From Firmicutes bacterium CAG:194 (GTDB lineage: Bacteria > Bacillota > Clostridia > Lachnospirales > Lachnospiraceae), in NCBI GenBank assembly GCA_000432915.1, contig HF995235.1:50727-114726 (forward strand): a stretch of DNA of 64,000 nucleotides, given 5' to 3'. Under the pieces are notes generated by a model. The model ran no database searches. It worked only from the letters and a program-made list of their open reading frames with translations, and was not told where the DNA came from. Of the stretch, positions 9,393-17,180 are shown piece after piece. Within the stretch, counting starts at the first letter, position 1, and every line of letters begins with the position of its first letter. The position numbers and the translations under genes are program-made.

Positions 9393-10538
9393 TCAGAAAA
9401 TCACCTCAAAGACCGTACCGCCCGCCGGATTGTCCCTGACTGATATACTGCCATCATGCACTCTCACAATTTCACGGACCAGGGCAAGTCCAAGTCCCAC
9501 ACCGCCCAAAGCCCTGCTTCTGGATTTATCCACACGGAAAAACGGTTCAAATATGCGTTCTCTGAGTTCCTGCGGAATTCCGTTTCCAGTATCTGTCACG
9601 GCAAGATGAATATGTCGGTCTTTCCCGGCGGCTGTTACCGTAACCTGTCCACCTGCCTGATTATACTTTATCGCATTTTCCACAAGATTATACACCAGTC
9701 TGTAAATAAGGATATCACTGCCCTCCATGGTCAGATTTTCACAATTCCCGGAAAGCTCTATATTCTTTTCCCGCGCCAGAGGATCCAGATCTGCAAGCAC
9801 TTCCTCGACGAGTGCATTTAATGCAATTTTCTCGTTACGTGCCACCGTCTGAAGTTCACTCATATCAAGAAGCGTCTTAACCATTCTGCCAAGCCGTTCA
9901 TTCTGTTCGGTAACCATTTTTATGATCCGCTCTGTACTCTCATCATTATCCGGATGTCCGGCAGAATGATACAGATCCAGCTGTACCTGTATCACGGATA
10001 ACGGAGTCCTTAGCTCATGTGCCGCATTCGCAGTAAATTGTCTCTGTACTTCAAATGCATCCGACAGCCTTTCCAACATCCTGTTATAAGAGATACTGAG
10101 CTGGTTCAGTTCCCTGACCCCATTCTCTTCCATCCTTGCATCTGACAGATTTTGTGCCTGCACCTTTTCTATCTGATCGGAAAATGCACGGAGCGGCTTA
10201 AGCGCGCGTCCACATATAAAATATGTGGCTACACCGCCCAGAAGCGCAGACAATATAGAAACAAGCAGGCTTCTCCTCTTATAATCCGTCTTATTATTAT
10301 ACACTTGAACAGAAAAATCATTTACAAAATCATTCCACTTGTCATCCGGGATATCAATATAAATTTCATCCGTGCCGCCTTCCGCCGTTTCTCCACCCTG
10401 CGCATCCACAGTATCCTGCAGTGTATCAATATAGTAGACACCGTTTTTATACAGAAACATAGTAAGAAAGCCACATATCATTGCAATAAACAACGTTGTG
10501 ATAATAGTAAGCCTCCATTGAAGCGATATTTTTTTCAT
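9393..10538 (-). CDS. Sensor histidine kinase (OmpR-partner type)
   Basis: Membrane sensor kinase of 381 residues, partner of the response regulator encoded just upstream with a 4-bp ATGA overlap. Two membrane segments (about residues 9-29 and 88-108) enclose a short extracytoplasmic sensor of about 60 residues, followed by a HAMP linker, the phosphoacceptor region with AHELRTPLSV (histidine in the H box) and an ATPase domain with NLVENAIKYN, DTGNGIP and GVGLGLALV. The signal is unknown. Its divergent position next to the redox operon suggests it senses a thiol/redox or envelope condition and controls that operon. Confidence 0.92.
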   Translation of the reverse strand: MKKISLQWRLTIITTLFIAMICGFLTMFLYKNGVYYIDTLQDTVDAQGGETAEGGTDEIYIDIPDDKWNDFVNDFSVQVYNNKTDYKRRSLLVSILSALLGGVATYFICGRALKPLRAFSDQIEKVQAQNLSDARMEENGVRELNQLSISYNRMLERLSDAFEVQRQFTANAAHELRTPLSVIQVQLDLYHSAGHPDNDESTERIIKMVTEQNERLGRMVKTLLDMSELQTVARNEKIALNALVEEVLADLDPLAREKNIELSGNCENLTMEGSDILIYRLVYNLVENAIKYNQAGGQVTVTAAGKDRHIHLAVTDTGNGIPQELRERIFEPFFRVDKSRSRALGGVGLGLALVREIVRVHDGSISVRDNPAGGTVFEVIF

Positions 10539-11215
10539 AATGCATTCTCCGTTCGTATTGTATAGCCTTCGCCAACTTTATTCTGAATCGGGTCATATCC
10601 CAGTTCTGCCTTCAGCTTTTTTCTAAGAGACGACATATGCACTCTGACAGCACCACTGAAGCTGTCCGCAGATGCATCCCAGACATGCTCTATCAACTCT
10701 TCCTGACTTACCGGTCTTCCCTGATTCAGAAGCAGATATTCTAAAATCCCGTTTTCTTTCCGCGTCAGGAGCACAGGTTTTCCTTTTGCAGCTGCTTCGC
10801 GTTTCATCGTGTCAAATGAAATATCTCCACACTTCAGGCAGATATCCTTCTGTACAAATTTACGTCTTGTCAGACTTCTGATCCTTGCTTCCAGCTCCTG
10901 TAAATGAAACGGCTTTTCCATATAATCATTTGCTCCCGCATCCAGCCCCTCAACTTTATCCGCAATCTGACTTCTGGCAGACAAAATCAAAACCTTTGTT
11001 TCTTCATCTTTCCGTCTCAGTTCTCTCAGAATATCCATTCCATCCCTGCCCGGCAGGTTCAGATCCAGCACGATCAGATCATAATTTTCTGCCAGAACAT
11101 ACTCAAGCGCCGCATTACCGTCATAGCAGGTATCCACCTCATATCCCATGTCATACAGCCTTTTTGCAACGGTATCACATATTTCTTTCTCATCCTCTAC
11201 AATCATTACTCTCAT
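10535..11215 (-). CDS. OmpR-family response regulator
   Basis: DNA-binding response regulator of 226 residues starting MRVMIVEDEKEICD, with AAGAGG 8 bases upstream; an open frame extends further 5' but carries no family similarity. The receiver domain has the acidic pair near residue 8 and the phosphoacceptor aspartate in LIVLDLNLPGRDGMD, followed by a winged-helix Trans_reg_C domain with RVHMSSLRKKL and VGEGYTI. It forms an operon with the kinase and probably regulates the divergent redox operon. Confidence 0.94.
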   Translation of the reverse strand: MRVMIVEDEKEICDTVAKRLYDMGYEVDTCYDGNAALEYVLAENYDLIVLDLNLPGRDGMDILRELRRKDEETKVLILSARSQIADKVEGLDAGANDYMEKPFHLQELEARIRSLTRRKFVQKDICLKCGDISFDTMKREAAAKGKPVLLTRKENGILEYLLLNQGRPVSQEELIEHVWDASADSFSGAVRVHMSSLRKKLKAELGYDPIQNKVGEGYTIRTENAL

Positions 11216-11251
11216 TTTTTTCAGCCTCTTAACAGAAATTTTACATTCCTT

Positions 11252-11280
11252 ATTGTATAATAACAAAGTCAGCCGGTCAA
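11252..11280 (-). promoter_or_regulatory. Divergent promoters between response regulator and redox operon
   Basis: On the minus strand TTGACC and TACAAT are 17 bp apart, reading into the response regulator. On the plus strand a perfect TATAAT lies at 11256-11261, inside the same stretch, with only a weak -35. The overlap would make the two directions compete, and the weak plus -35 fits activation by the regulator. Confidence 0.55.
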
Positions 11281-11318
11281 CAAAGCCGGATACCGCAGAC
11301 GAAGGGAGTGACAGGCAA

Positions 11319-11459
11319 TTGAAATACAAAGGGATTTTACAAGGTTTTTTTCTTATCACCGGTGTGAGCATGCTTACCTTTGGTGCTGCCAGAGGCGAAG
11401 CTGCCATTGTACTCGGTAAAGCAATTAAATTATGTCTGGAGTGTGTAGGAATTGGATAA
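11319..11459 (+). CDS. CD1871A-type small CXXC protein
   Basis: A 46-residue protein, probably starting at TTG with GGGAG ten bases upstream. It has one hydrophobic segment (GFFLITGVSMLTFGAARG) and a conserved tail KAIKLCLECVGIG. This architecture matches the short CXXC-motif family named after C. difficile CD1871A. Its function is unknown. Its stop overlaps the start of the polyferredoxin gene by 8 bp, implying translational coupling. The paired cysteines beside the membrane suggest a redox or metal-binding partner for the downstream proteins; this is inference. Confidence 0.75.
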   Translation: MKYKGILQGFFLITGVSMLTFGAARGEAAIVLGKAIKLCLECVGIG

Positions 11460-12375
11460 AAAAACAAATACTTTTTCAAACAAGACAGCCAAAGCCCGCG
11501 GATGGATACAGGCAGCTGCCACGTTACTCACCAATATCCATCTTCCCAATTTATGGAAAGGAAAAATATATCAGGGCAATGCAAAAACCGTATGCGTACC
11601 GGGACTTAATTGTTATTCCTGCCCGGCCGCGACAGGAGCTTGTCCGATCGGTGCATTTCAGGCAGTTGTCGGTTCCTCAAAATTTCAGTTTTCCTACTAC
11701 ATAACCGGTTTTTTCATTTTGCTGGGCGTAACACTGGGACGATTTATATGTGGCTTTCTCTGTCCATTTGGATGGTTTCAGGATCTGCTGCATAAAATTC
11801 CCGGGAAAAAATTTTCCACCGCAAAGCTGAAGCCTTTCAGATATCTGAAATATCTGATCCTGATCGTTTTTGTTATCCTTCTGCCGATGCTTGTAACAAA
11901 TACAATCGGAATGGGAGATCCTTTTTTCTGTAAATATATTTGCCCACAGGGTGTTCTGGAAGGTGCCATACCGCTGTCGCTCAGCAGCCCAGCCATACGC
12001 TCGGCACTTGGCAGTCTGTTTTCTTTTAAGTGTCTTATTCTGATAACAGTCATTGTCCTGAGCATTCTGTTTTACAGACCGTTCTGTAAATGGATATGCC
12101 CACTTGGTGCAATCTATTCTCTGTTTAATAAGATATCACTCCTCAGCATCAAGGTTGAGGATGACAAATGTATCGGATGCCAGCAATGTACAAAGGCATG
12201 CAAAATGGATGTTAATGTCCTGAAAACTCCCGATCATCCGGAATGTATACGATGCGGTGCCTGTATGAAAGCCTGTCCGAAAGCAGCCATTCACTATCAA
12301 TTTATGGGGAAAGCATGCAAAAGCAGCGATACCCATGTCAAAAACAATACAAACAAAAACAAAGGAGATTTTTAA
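11452..12375 (+). CDS. Membrane polyferredoxin (NapH/NosR-like 4Fe-4S protein)
   Basis: A 307-residue membrane protein expected to pass electrons across or along the membrane. It starts at TTG inside the end of the preceding small gene. Around five hydrophobic segments alternate with cysteine motifs typical of the family: CYSCPAATGACPIG, CGFLCPFGWFQD, CKYICPQGVLE and CKWICPLGAIYS. The C-terminus carries two ferredoxin 4Fe-4S motifs, CIGCQQCTKACKMD and CIRCGACMKACPKA. Placed before a TlpA-like lipoprotein, it may supply reducing equivalents to that protein's disulfide. Direct evidence for this pairing is not visible in the sequence. Confidence 0.9.
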   Translation: MDKKTNTFSNKTAKARGWIQAAATLLTNIHLPNLWKGKIYQGNAKTVCVPGLNCYSCPAATGACPIGAFQAVVGSSKFQFSYYITGFFILLGVTLGRFICGFLCPFGWFQDLLHKIPGKKFSTAKLKPFRYLKYLILIVFVILLPMLVTNTIGMGDPFFCKYICPQGVLEGAIPLSLSSPAIRSALGSLFSFKCLILITVIVLSILFYRPFCKWICPLGAIYSLFNKISLLSIKVEDDKCIGCQQCTKACKMDVNVLKTPDHPECIRCGACMKACPKAAIHYQFMGKACKSSDTHVKNNTNKNKGDF

Positions 12376-12376
12376 C

Positions 12377-13288
12377 ATGAAAGCAAAAAAGAAACTGTCA
12401 ACAGTCCTTGCACTCTGCATTACATTACTTCTGACTGCATGTGCGGGAAAGGAAACAACAGAACCGGAAAGTACGCCAAATGCAGCTGCCACTGCTGATA
12501 CAGCACAATCCGCTGATGGCGCAGACGCAAAGCTGGATGATTTATATCAGCAGGAAAACCAGCTCTTTGCAGATCATAAAGATGTGTGGGATAAAGTATT
12601 CGGTATGATGAACAAGAGCAGCGCCGACCCCAACGGCAATTATGCCGATTACCTTGCCGGTACTGTTACATCAAACAAAGATTCCTTCACAGATGAAGAA
12701 CTTCAGACACTGAATGAGGATATTGAAACAATCCGCGGCATTGAGGATCAGATCGCCGCACTTGAAAACAGCACTGCCTCAGATGATACTGTAGCTACAG
12801 GCAGCAGTTCAGATACGGCATCTCCTTTCAGCAATTTCTCCGGAACAGATTATGATGGTAATACTGCTGATGGCAGTCTTTTTGCCCAAAACGCAGTAAC
12901 CGTCGTAAATTTCTGGTTTACCGGATGTAAGCCATGTGTTGCGGAGCTTTCCAAACTAAACGAATTAAATGAAACCCTCAAGTCAATGGGCGGTGAGGTT
13001 ATCGGTATCAATACGGAAACCTTTGACGGAAATGAAGACGCAATAAAAGAAGCAAAAGCTGTCCTTGAAAGCCAGGGCGCCGGATACCGCAATTTTTCAA
13101 TTGACTCCGCATCAGATACAGGCAGATATGCCTCTGATATCATGGCTTTTCCTACAACAATCCTTGTAGACAGAAACGGAAATATTGTTGGCGATCCCCT
13201 GCTTGGAGGCATTGATAATCAGGATAATTACGATGCCCTTATGAAACAGATCCAGGCTGTGATTGACGCCGACAGTACCGATAAATAA
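12377..13288 (+). CDS. TlpA/ResA-like thioredoxin-fold lipoprotein
   Basis: A surface lipoprotein of 303 residues starting MKAKKKLST, with AAAGGAGA upstream; an earlier in-frame ATG lies inside the previous gene. A signal peptide ends in the lipobox LLTAC. About 150 residues of Ala/Asp/Ser-rich and helical sequence follow, then a thioredoxin domain with the active site WFTGCKPCVAEL and the cis-proline stretch MAFPTTILVDRNG. It should act as an extracytoplasmic thiol-disulfide oxidoreductase. It lies one base after the polyferredoxin stop and closes the operon at a terminator. Confidence 0.9.
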   Translation: MKAKKKLSTVLALCITLLLTACAGKETTEPESTPNAAATADTAQSADGADAKLDDLYQQENQLFADHKDVWDKVFGMMNKSSADPNGNYADYLAGTVTSNKDSFTDEELQTLNEDIETIRGIEDQIAALENSTASDDTVATGSSSDTASPFSNFSGTDYDGNTADGSLFAQNAVTVVNFWFTGCKPCVAELSKLNELNETLKSMGGEVIGINTETFDGNEDAIKEAKAVLESQGAGYRNFSIDSASDTGRYASDIMAFPTTILVDRNGNIVGDPLLGGIDNQDNYDALMKQIQAVIDADSTDK

Positions 13289-13315
13289 GTACACTTTTAT
13301 CTGTATAACAAATCA

Positions 13316-13344
13316 GAGAGACAGGATTCCTGCCTCTCTTTTTC
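13316..13344 (+). terminator. Intrinsic terminator of the redox operon
   Basis: GAGAGACAGG and CCTGCCTCTC form a stem around ATT-type loop bases, followed by TTTTT on the plus strand, 28 bases after the lipoprotein stop. Confidence 0.85.
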
Positions 13345-13360
13345 TTTCCCGATCTGAATA

Positions 13361-14596
13361 TTATCCCAGCAGAACCGTTCCGATCGATACACCGGTCTTC
13401 TGATAAGGGATCAGCATTGCCTGCAGCGCATGATAAATATCTGATTTGCCCGGCCATACTGTTTCTTTTAACTGATTATGCGCATCAAGCTGGTGGAACC
13501 ACGAGCCACAGCTGTGATCCAGAACCGTTTCGTCCAGATACTGCATAAACATGGCATAATCATCCGCATACTTTTTATTTCCCGTCACACGGTATAATGT
13601 TGCAGAAGTGTTAATGGCTTCCGCCAGCGTCCAGTGCATTCTGTCATGCACGACCGGTTTTCCTTCCCAGTCCGTTGTATAAACGATGCCCGGCGCGCCA
13701 TCTGCATTCCATGCATCTGTAACTGCACGGTTATATAAATCTTCTGCTGCTTCTATGTACTGCTTTGCAGCAGCTTTTTCTCCATATGTGGAAACTGCCC
13801 ACTGCGTAATAAGACGCGCCCACTCAATACCATGCCCCGGCGTTGCACCGTATGGCTTGAACGGATCATCCGGTTTCTCTTTATTCTTGTCAAGATCCGG
13901 CTTCCAGTCTGCTGTAAAATGCTCCGGAATCCTGTCCTGATTATCTTTTGCCCAGCCTATGACATGGTCGATGATCTTGCCTGCCCTGCAGCGGTAATTT
14001 TCGTCACCAAGTGCATCTGCCACGGCTAAAAACGCTTCTACCGTATGCATATTGGCATTGATACCCCTGTATGGATCAAGCTTCGTAAACTCCGTATTCC
14101 AGGTGTCCACCGACAGTCCTTCCTTTTCATTCCAGAACCGCTTATCATAAAGCACAAGTGCTTCCTCCAAAAGCTGCTTTGCCCCCGGTCTTTTTGCCTG
14201 CATGGCACTGGATGCTGCCAGAAGTACAAATGCATGTGCATAGCACTGCTTGGAAGGAACGATCTCTCCATCCTTCGTCAGCCCCGCATACCAGCCGCCG
14301 TTTATATCATCATGCAGCTCGCCTGTAAGTCCCCTGAGTGCTGCATCCACAAGCTGCTCACTGCCGTCATGGCCCAGCATGACACCAAGACTGTACACAT
14401 GTGCCATACGACAGGTGATCCATGTTTCTCTGTTTCTGTCCTTCCACGGCGTTCCGTCATCCCCCAGATAATAGGAGCCTCCGCCCGGTGACGGAAATTT
14501 ATGTCCGAATGCAAGAAGCGTCTCGGCATTTTCCCGCAGAAACTGTTTGTTTTCTTCTGTGTCGATCTGATATTTTTTGTTCACTTCGTTTGCCAT
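13361..14596 (-). CDS. YihS/AGE-family sugar isomerase
   Basis: An (alpha/alpha)6-barrel enzyme of 411 residues interconverting aldose and ketose sugars. It resembles E. coli YihS (sulfoquinovose isomerase, also active on mannose) across its whole length: TWITCRMAHVYSLG, NGGWYAGL, PSKQCYAHAFVLL, YRGINANMHTVEAFL, GATPGHGIEWARL, GIVYTTDWEGKPVVHDR and GKSDIYHALQA. Catalytic-type histidines sit in these blocks. No other sulfoquinovose gene is nearby. The remnant of a GH2 glycosidase just upstream, 22 bases away and on the same strand, instead suggests a former mannoside operon and mannose as substrate. Substrate is therefore uncertain. Confidence 0.85.
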   Translation of the reverse strand: MANEVNKKYQIDTEENKQFLRENAETLLAFGHKFPSPGGGSYYLGDDGTPWKDRNRETWITCRMAHVYSLGVMLGHDGSEQLVDAALRGLTGELHDDINGGWYAGLTKDGEIVPSKQCYAHAFVLLAASSAMQAKRPGAKQLLEEALVLYDKRFWNEKEGLSVDTWNTEFTKLDPYRGINANMHTVEAFLAVADALGDENYRCRAGKIIDHVIGWAKDNQDRIPEHFTADWKPDLDKNKEKPDDPFKPYGATPGHGIEWARLITQWAVSTYGEKAAAKQYIEAAEDLYNRAVTDAWNADGAPGIVYTTDWEGKPVVHDRMHWTLAEAINTSATLYRVTGNKKYADDYAMFMQYLDETVLDHSCGSWFHQLDAHNQLKETVWPGKSDIYHALQAMLIPYQKTGVSIGTVLLG

Positions 14597-14617
14597 ATGC
14601 AGTCTCCCTTTCCTTTA

Positions 14618-14758
14618 TCACCGGATATCGTATACACTTCTTACCTGTAAACCATCCGCTTTTCCCTTCAGGATCTTCACGCGCTTTTCGCCGCCGTTCA
14701 GATCAAAGAAATTATCCGATAAAATAAGATCATCATTATCATTTCGGATGTGAACTAC
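14618..14758 (-). pseudogene. C-terminal remnant of a GH2 (beta-mannosidase-like) glycosidase
   Basis: In one minus-strand frame ending at 14618 the translation reads VVHIRNDNDDLILSDNFFDL, then a GGEKRVKIL stretch and VRSVYDIR before the stop. The SDNFFDL-GE pattern is the typical C-terminal beta-sandwich of GH2 beta-mannosidase-type enzymes. Upstream the similarity ends abruptly and a stop is met within about 20 codons, so only the last 45 or so residues remain. The gene presumably formed an operon with the downstream isomerase. Confidence 0.6.
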
Positions 14759-14833
14759 CCATTGTCTAAAGCCAATATTTCCTGAATTAAGATATGTTTC
14801 AGATAGCAGGCTTTGGCAAAATCAGATTCGCAA

Positions 14834-15415
14834 CTATTTGAAAGCCGAATCCGGATTGTTTCCACCTGATAGACATGATAAAAGAAAATATGCTTTGAAG
14901 CTACTATAACATGAATGTATTGCATTTGCAATTTCAAAAAAACGGAATGCAAAACCGGAATATGAAAAGATTGCGGATACCGACACAATACACCCCTTCT
15001 TTACCTCGATACAGTCATCACCGAGCATTTCTTTTAATTCATAAAATTGCTGTGCGATCACATTTTCGAAATGCGCACCATTGTTTACCTCTCCATTTTT
15101 ATTGATCAGTTCCATTTTCGTTTCTGCCGGATAAGCACTTGTCAGTAACCCGATATCACTCGAAAACAACCTGAATACATTACTGCTCTTACTGGCTAAG
15201 AGAGGAATTACCGGCGCAGATGCTTTCCACTTTTCTTCCAGCATATCCAATGTCGCTGCCGAAACCTGATTTGCTATCATAAATTCTTCAAAATCCATGG
15301 GATACATCCTTAAAATGGTCAGATATCCCACATGAGCCGATGCAATTCCTTTCAGTTCCACGCCTAATAGTGAGCCACTCATTACATATTTTGCCCCGTT
15401 TTTTTCTTTATTTCT
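14834..15415 (-). pseudogene. Remnant of a DUF4143-type AAA ATPase
   Basis: An open frame begins AKYVMSGSLLGVELKG and contains YPMDFEEFMIAN, which are hallmarks of AAA_14/DUF4143 ATPases. It then jumps to SNVFRLFSSDIGLLTSAYP and AHFENVIAQQFYEL from the DUF4143 half. The P-loop N-terminus is missing, there is an internal deletion, and after VKKG (about 14993) the frame no longer resembles the family. It is thus a decayed gene inserted between sigF and the isomerase operon. A promoter-like TTGCAA-17-TATAGT lies near 14900-14930 on the minus strand. Confidence 0.65.
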
Positions 15416-15468
15416 TTATTTTTGCCCCGTTTTTTGTATATTTTTATGCGCAAACTGCCCCGTTTTGC
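15391..15468. repeat. Three spaced TGCCCCGTTTT repeats
   Basis: The 11-mer TGCCCCGTTTT occurs at about 15392, 15423 and 15456 in T-rich sequence between the ATPase remnant and sigF. The origin is unknown; slippage or a decayed insertion edge are possible. Confidence 0.6.
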
Positions 15469-15509
15469 TTTTTAGTCTGAATTCCACTATCTTATTTCCA
15501 TCATGGAAT

Positions 15510-16226
15510 CTACACACCTGCCCTGCTCCGCAGCTTTCCCAGTGTTTTTTTCTCCAGCCTGCTTACCTGCACCTGACTGATCCCCATTCTTTTTGCTGTT
15601 TCTACCTGCGTCAGATTATCATAATAGCGGTACCGGATCAGTTCCTGCTCCTCCCCGGGCAGTTTTTGCAACAAATCCTGCAAAAAAACATGATTGACAA
15701 GCTGCTGCATATCATCTCTCTCATCCGCCAGCTTTTCATACAGACAGATTTCATTGCCATCTCCCTGGTAAACGGTTCTCGACAACGATTCCACCTCGAC
15801 ATCTGCCTCCATTGCCTGTATGATCTCTTCCACCGACAATTCCATCTGCGCGGCGATCTCATCCACCGCCGGCTCTCTACCGAGCTTTGCCTCTAACATC
15901 GTCCTTGTCTGCCTGATCCGCCAGGCGTTTTCTTTTAGGCTTCTGGAAACCTTGATCATACCGTTATCCCGCAGGAAACGTTTGATCTCACCCATGATCA
16001 TGGGCACCGCATATGTGGAAAATTTCACATCATAACCGGTATCAAAATGGTCTACCGCCTTCATCAGCCCGATACAGCCGATCTGGAACAACTCCTCCGC
16101 ATCATACCCTCTGTTTAAAAATCTTTTCACAATATGGTGCACAAGTCCCATATTTTCCTCTATGATCGTGTCTCTGCTCTGCTTGTCTCCCTGCCTTGCC
16201 TGCTGTATGAGCGTCAGCCAGTCCAT
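15510..16226 (-). CDS. sigF: Sporulation sigma factor F
   Basis: Forespore-specific sigma factor of 238 residues that directs the first compartment-specific transcription after asymmetric division. Region 2 shows ENMGLVHHIVKRF, EELFQIGCIGLMKAVDHFD and KFSTYAVPMIMGEIKRFLRD; region 3 and region 4 (RYYDNLTQVETAKRMGISQ) follow, matching SigF/SigG-type factors. Assignment to SigF rather than SigG rests on the operon: spoIIAA and spoIIAB, encoding its anti-sigma system, lie directly upstream with 3 bases between spoIIAB and sigF. Confidence 0.96.
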   Translation of the reverse strand: MDWLTLIQQARQGDKQSRDTIIEENMGLVHHIVKRFLNRGYDAEELFQIGCIGLMKAVDHFDTGYDVKFSTYAVPMIMGEIKRFLRDNGMIKVSRSLKENAWRIRQTRTMLEAKLGREPAVDEIAAQMELSVEEIIQAMEADVEVESLSRTVYQGDGNEICLYEKLADERDDMQQLVNHVFLQDLLQKLPGEEQELIRYRYYDNLTQVETAKRMGISQVQVSRLEKKTLGKLRSRAGV

Positions 16227-16229
16227 AAG

Positions 16230-16664
16230 CTAATCCTCCAGGTAGGAAAAGCCGATCGCCTTTTCCATAATAACCGTCGTCCCCTTCCCGGGCTGCGACC
16301 AGACCTTCAGTTCATCCATAAACGCTTCCATAAAGGCAAATCCCATACCGGATCGCTCCTGCTCCGGCTTTGTTGTATATAATGGTTCCATCGCCTTTGG
16401 AATATCAGCGATACCGACGCCGTGATCTTCAATCTCCACATGAAAGATATCTTTTTCGCATCTGCATGTTATGTATACTTTTCCGTCTGCAGGCACTCCA
16501 TGTATGATCGCATTTGTAATCGCTTCCGACACGGCTGTTTTCACATCCTCCAGCTCCTCCAGTGTCGGATGGAGTCTTGTCAGGAACGTGGCAATACAGA
16601 TTCTGCCGAGTGCTTCATTTTCCGATATGGCATCCATACTCAGTTTCATTTCATTTTTCATCAT
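16230..16664 (-). CDS. spoIIAB: Anti-sigma F factor SpoIIAB
   Basis: Serine kinase and anti-sigma factor that holds SigF inactive and phosphorylates SpoIIAA. The 144-residue product starts MMKNEMKLSM, with AAAGGAG five bases upstream. The GHKL ATPase motifs are present: EAITNAIIHG (N box), EDHGVGI (G1) and ERSGMGFAFMEAFMD (G2). It lies 10 bases after spoIIAA and 3 before sigF. Confidence 0.96.
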   Translation of the reverse strand: MMKNEMKLSMDAISENEALGRICIATFLTRLHPTLEELEDVKTAVSEAITNAIIHGVPADGKVYITCRCEKDIFHVEIEDHGVGIADIPKAMEPLYTTKPEQERSGMGFAFMEAFMDELKVWSQPGKGTTVIMEKAIGFSYLED

Positions 16665-16674
16665 TTTCACTCCT

Positions 16675-16995
16675 TTATATTTCATCCATGATACAGACCT
16701 GATCCTGCAGACCGGCGATCTGCAACAGTTTCCGGATCCTTGGGTTCGCGTTGATCACGATCGTCCTTCCGCCAAAGCAGGCAATTCTGGCGTTTCTGCC
16801 CGATAACAGCCCAATTCCGGAGCTGTCCATGAACATCGTATCCGCAAAATCAAATACGATCTGCTGCACTCTGTTATCAAGCAGATAATGATCCGCCAGA
16901 CGTCGGATCGACTTTGTCGTATGATGATCCACCTCCTCGGGCATATGCACCAGAAGACAATCCTCCCTGATCTCAAAAATTCCCGTTTCTTCCAT
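16675..16995 (-). CDS. spoIIAA: Anti-sigma F factor antagonist SpoIIAA
   Basis: STAS-domain protein that, when unphosphorylated, binds SpoIIAB and frees SigF in the forespore. The 106-residue product starts MEETGIFEIRED, with AAAGGA eight bases upstream. The phosphorylatable serine lies in FMDSSGIGLLSGR, near residue 58. It is first gene of the tricistronic operon. The dacF gene that precedes it in Bacillus is absent; a 98-bp palindromic element lies upstream instead. Confidence 0.95.
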   Translation of the reverse strand: MEETGIFEIREDCLLVHMPEEVDHHTTKSIRRLADHYLLDNRVQQIVFDFADTMFMDSSGIGLLSGRNARIACFGGRTIVINANPRIRKLLQIAGLQDQVCIMDEI

Positions 16996-17022
16996 TTTTC
17001 CCATCCTTTCTACTTTTTATGC

Positions 17023-17120
17023 AACAGAGACGAGATACGCTCTGCGAATCTCGCTCTGATTAGCGGTCGTCAAATGCACCGCATAAATACGTGCATTTTC
17101 CTCGTCGCCATAACAAAAAA
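17023..17120. repeat. 98-bp intergenic palindromic element, copy 1
   Basis: This stretch is 97/98 identical to 50428-50525. It holds two internal hairpins, AAATGCAC with GTGCATTT and CGAGAT with ATCTCG, and its ends contain GACGAG and CTCGTC as short inverted repeats. One edge merges with the T tract of the terminator after the TPR gene. It separates that terminator from the spoIIAA operon, whose promoter must lie in or beside it. Confidence 0.9.
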
Positions 17121-17149
17121 GAGAACATGGAATTTTCCAAGTTCTCTTT
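17115..17149 (-). terminator. Intrinsic terminator after the TPR protein gene
   Basis: On the minus strand AGAGAAC and GTTCTCT pair, with TTGGAA/TTCCA extending the stem, followed by a T run. It is 32 bases past the TPR gene's stop. Confidence 0.85.
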
Positions 17150-17180
17150 CGTAAAATATCTGATTCAGTTTTCGCTGCCG

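Noticed and set aside
11216..11479. N-terminal extension of the response regulator by 88 residues
   Set aside because: The extension shows no receiver-domain sequence, runs through the divergent promoters and the small CXXC gene, and lacks a ribosome site. The internal ATG with AAGAGG is the natural start.
13361..14596. Sulfoquinovose degradation operon
   Set aside because: Only the isomerase-like gene is present. No sulfoquinovosidase, transaldolase, aldolase, reductase or transporter lies beside it.
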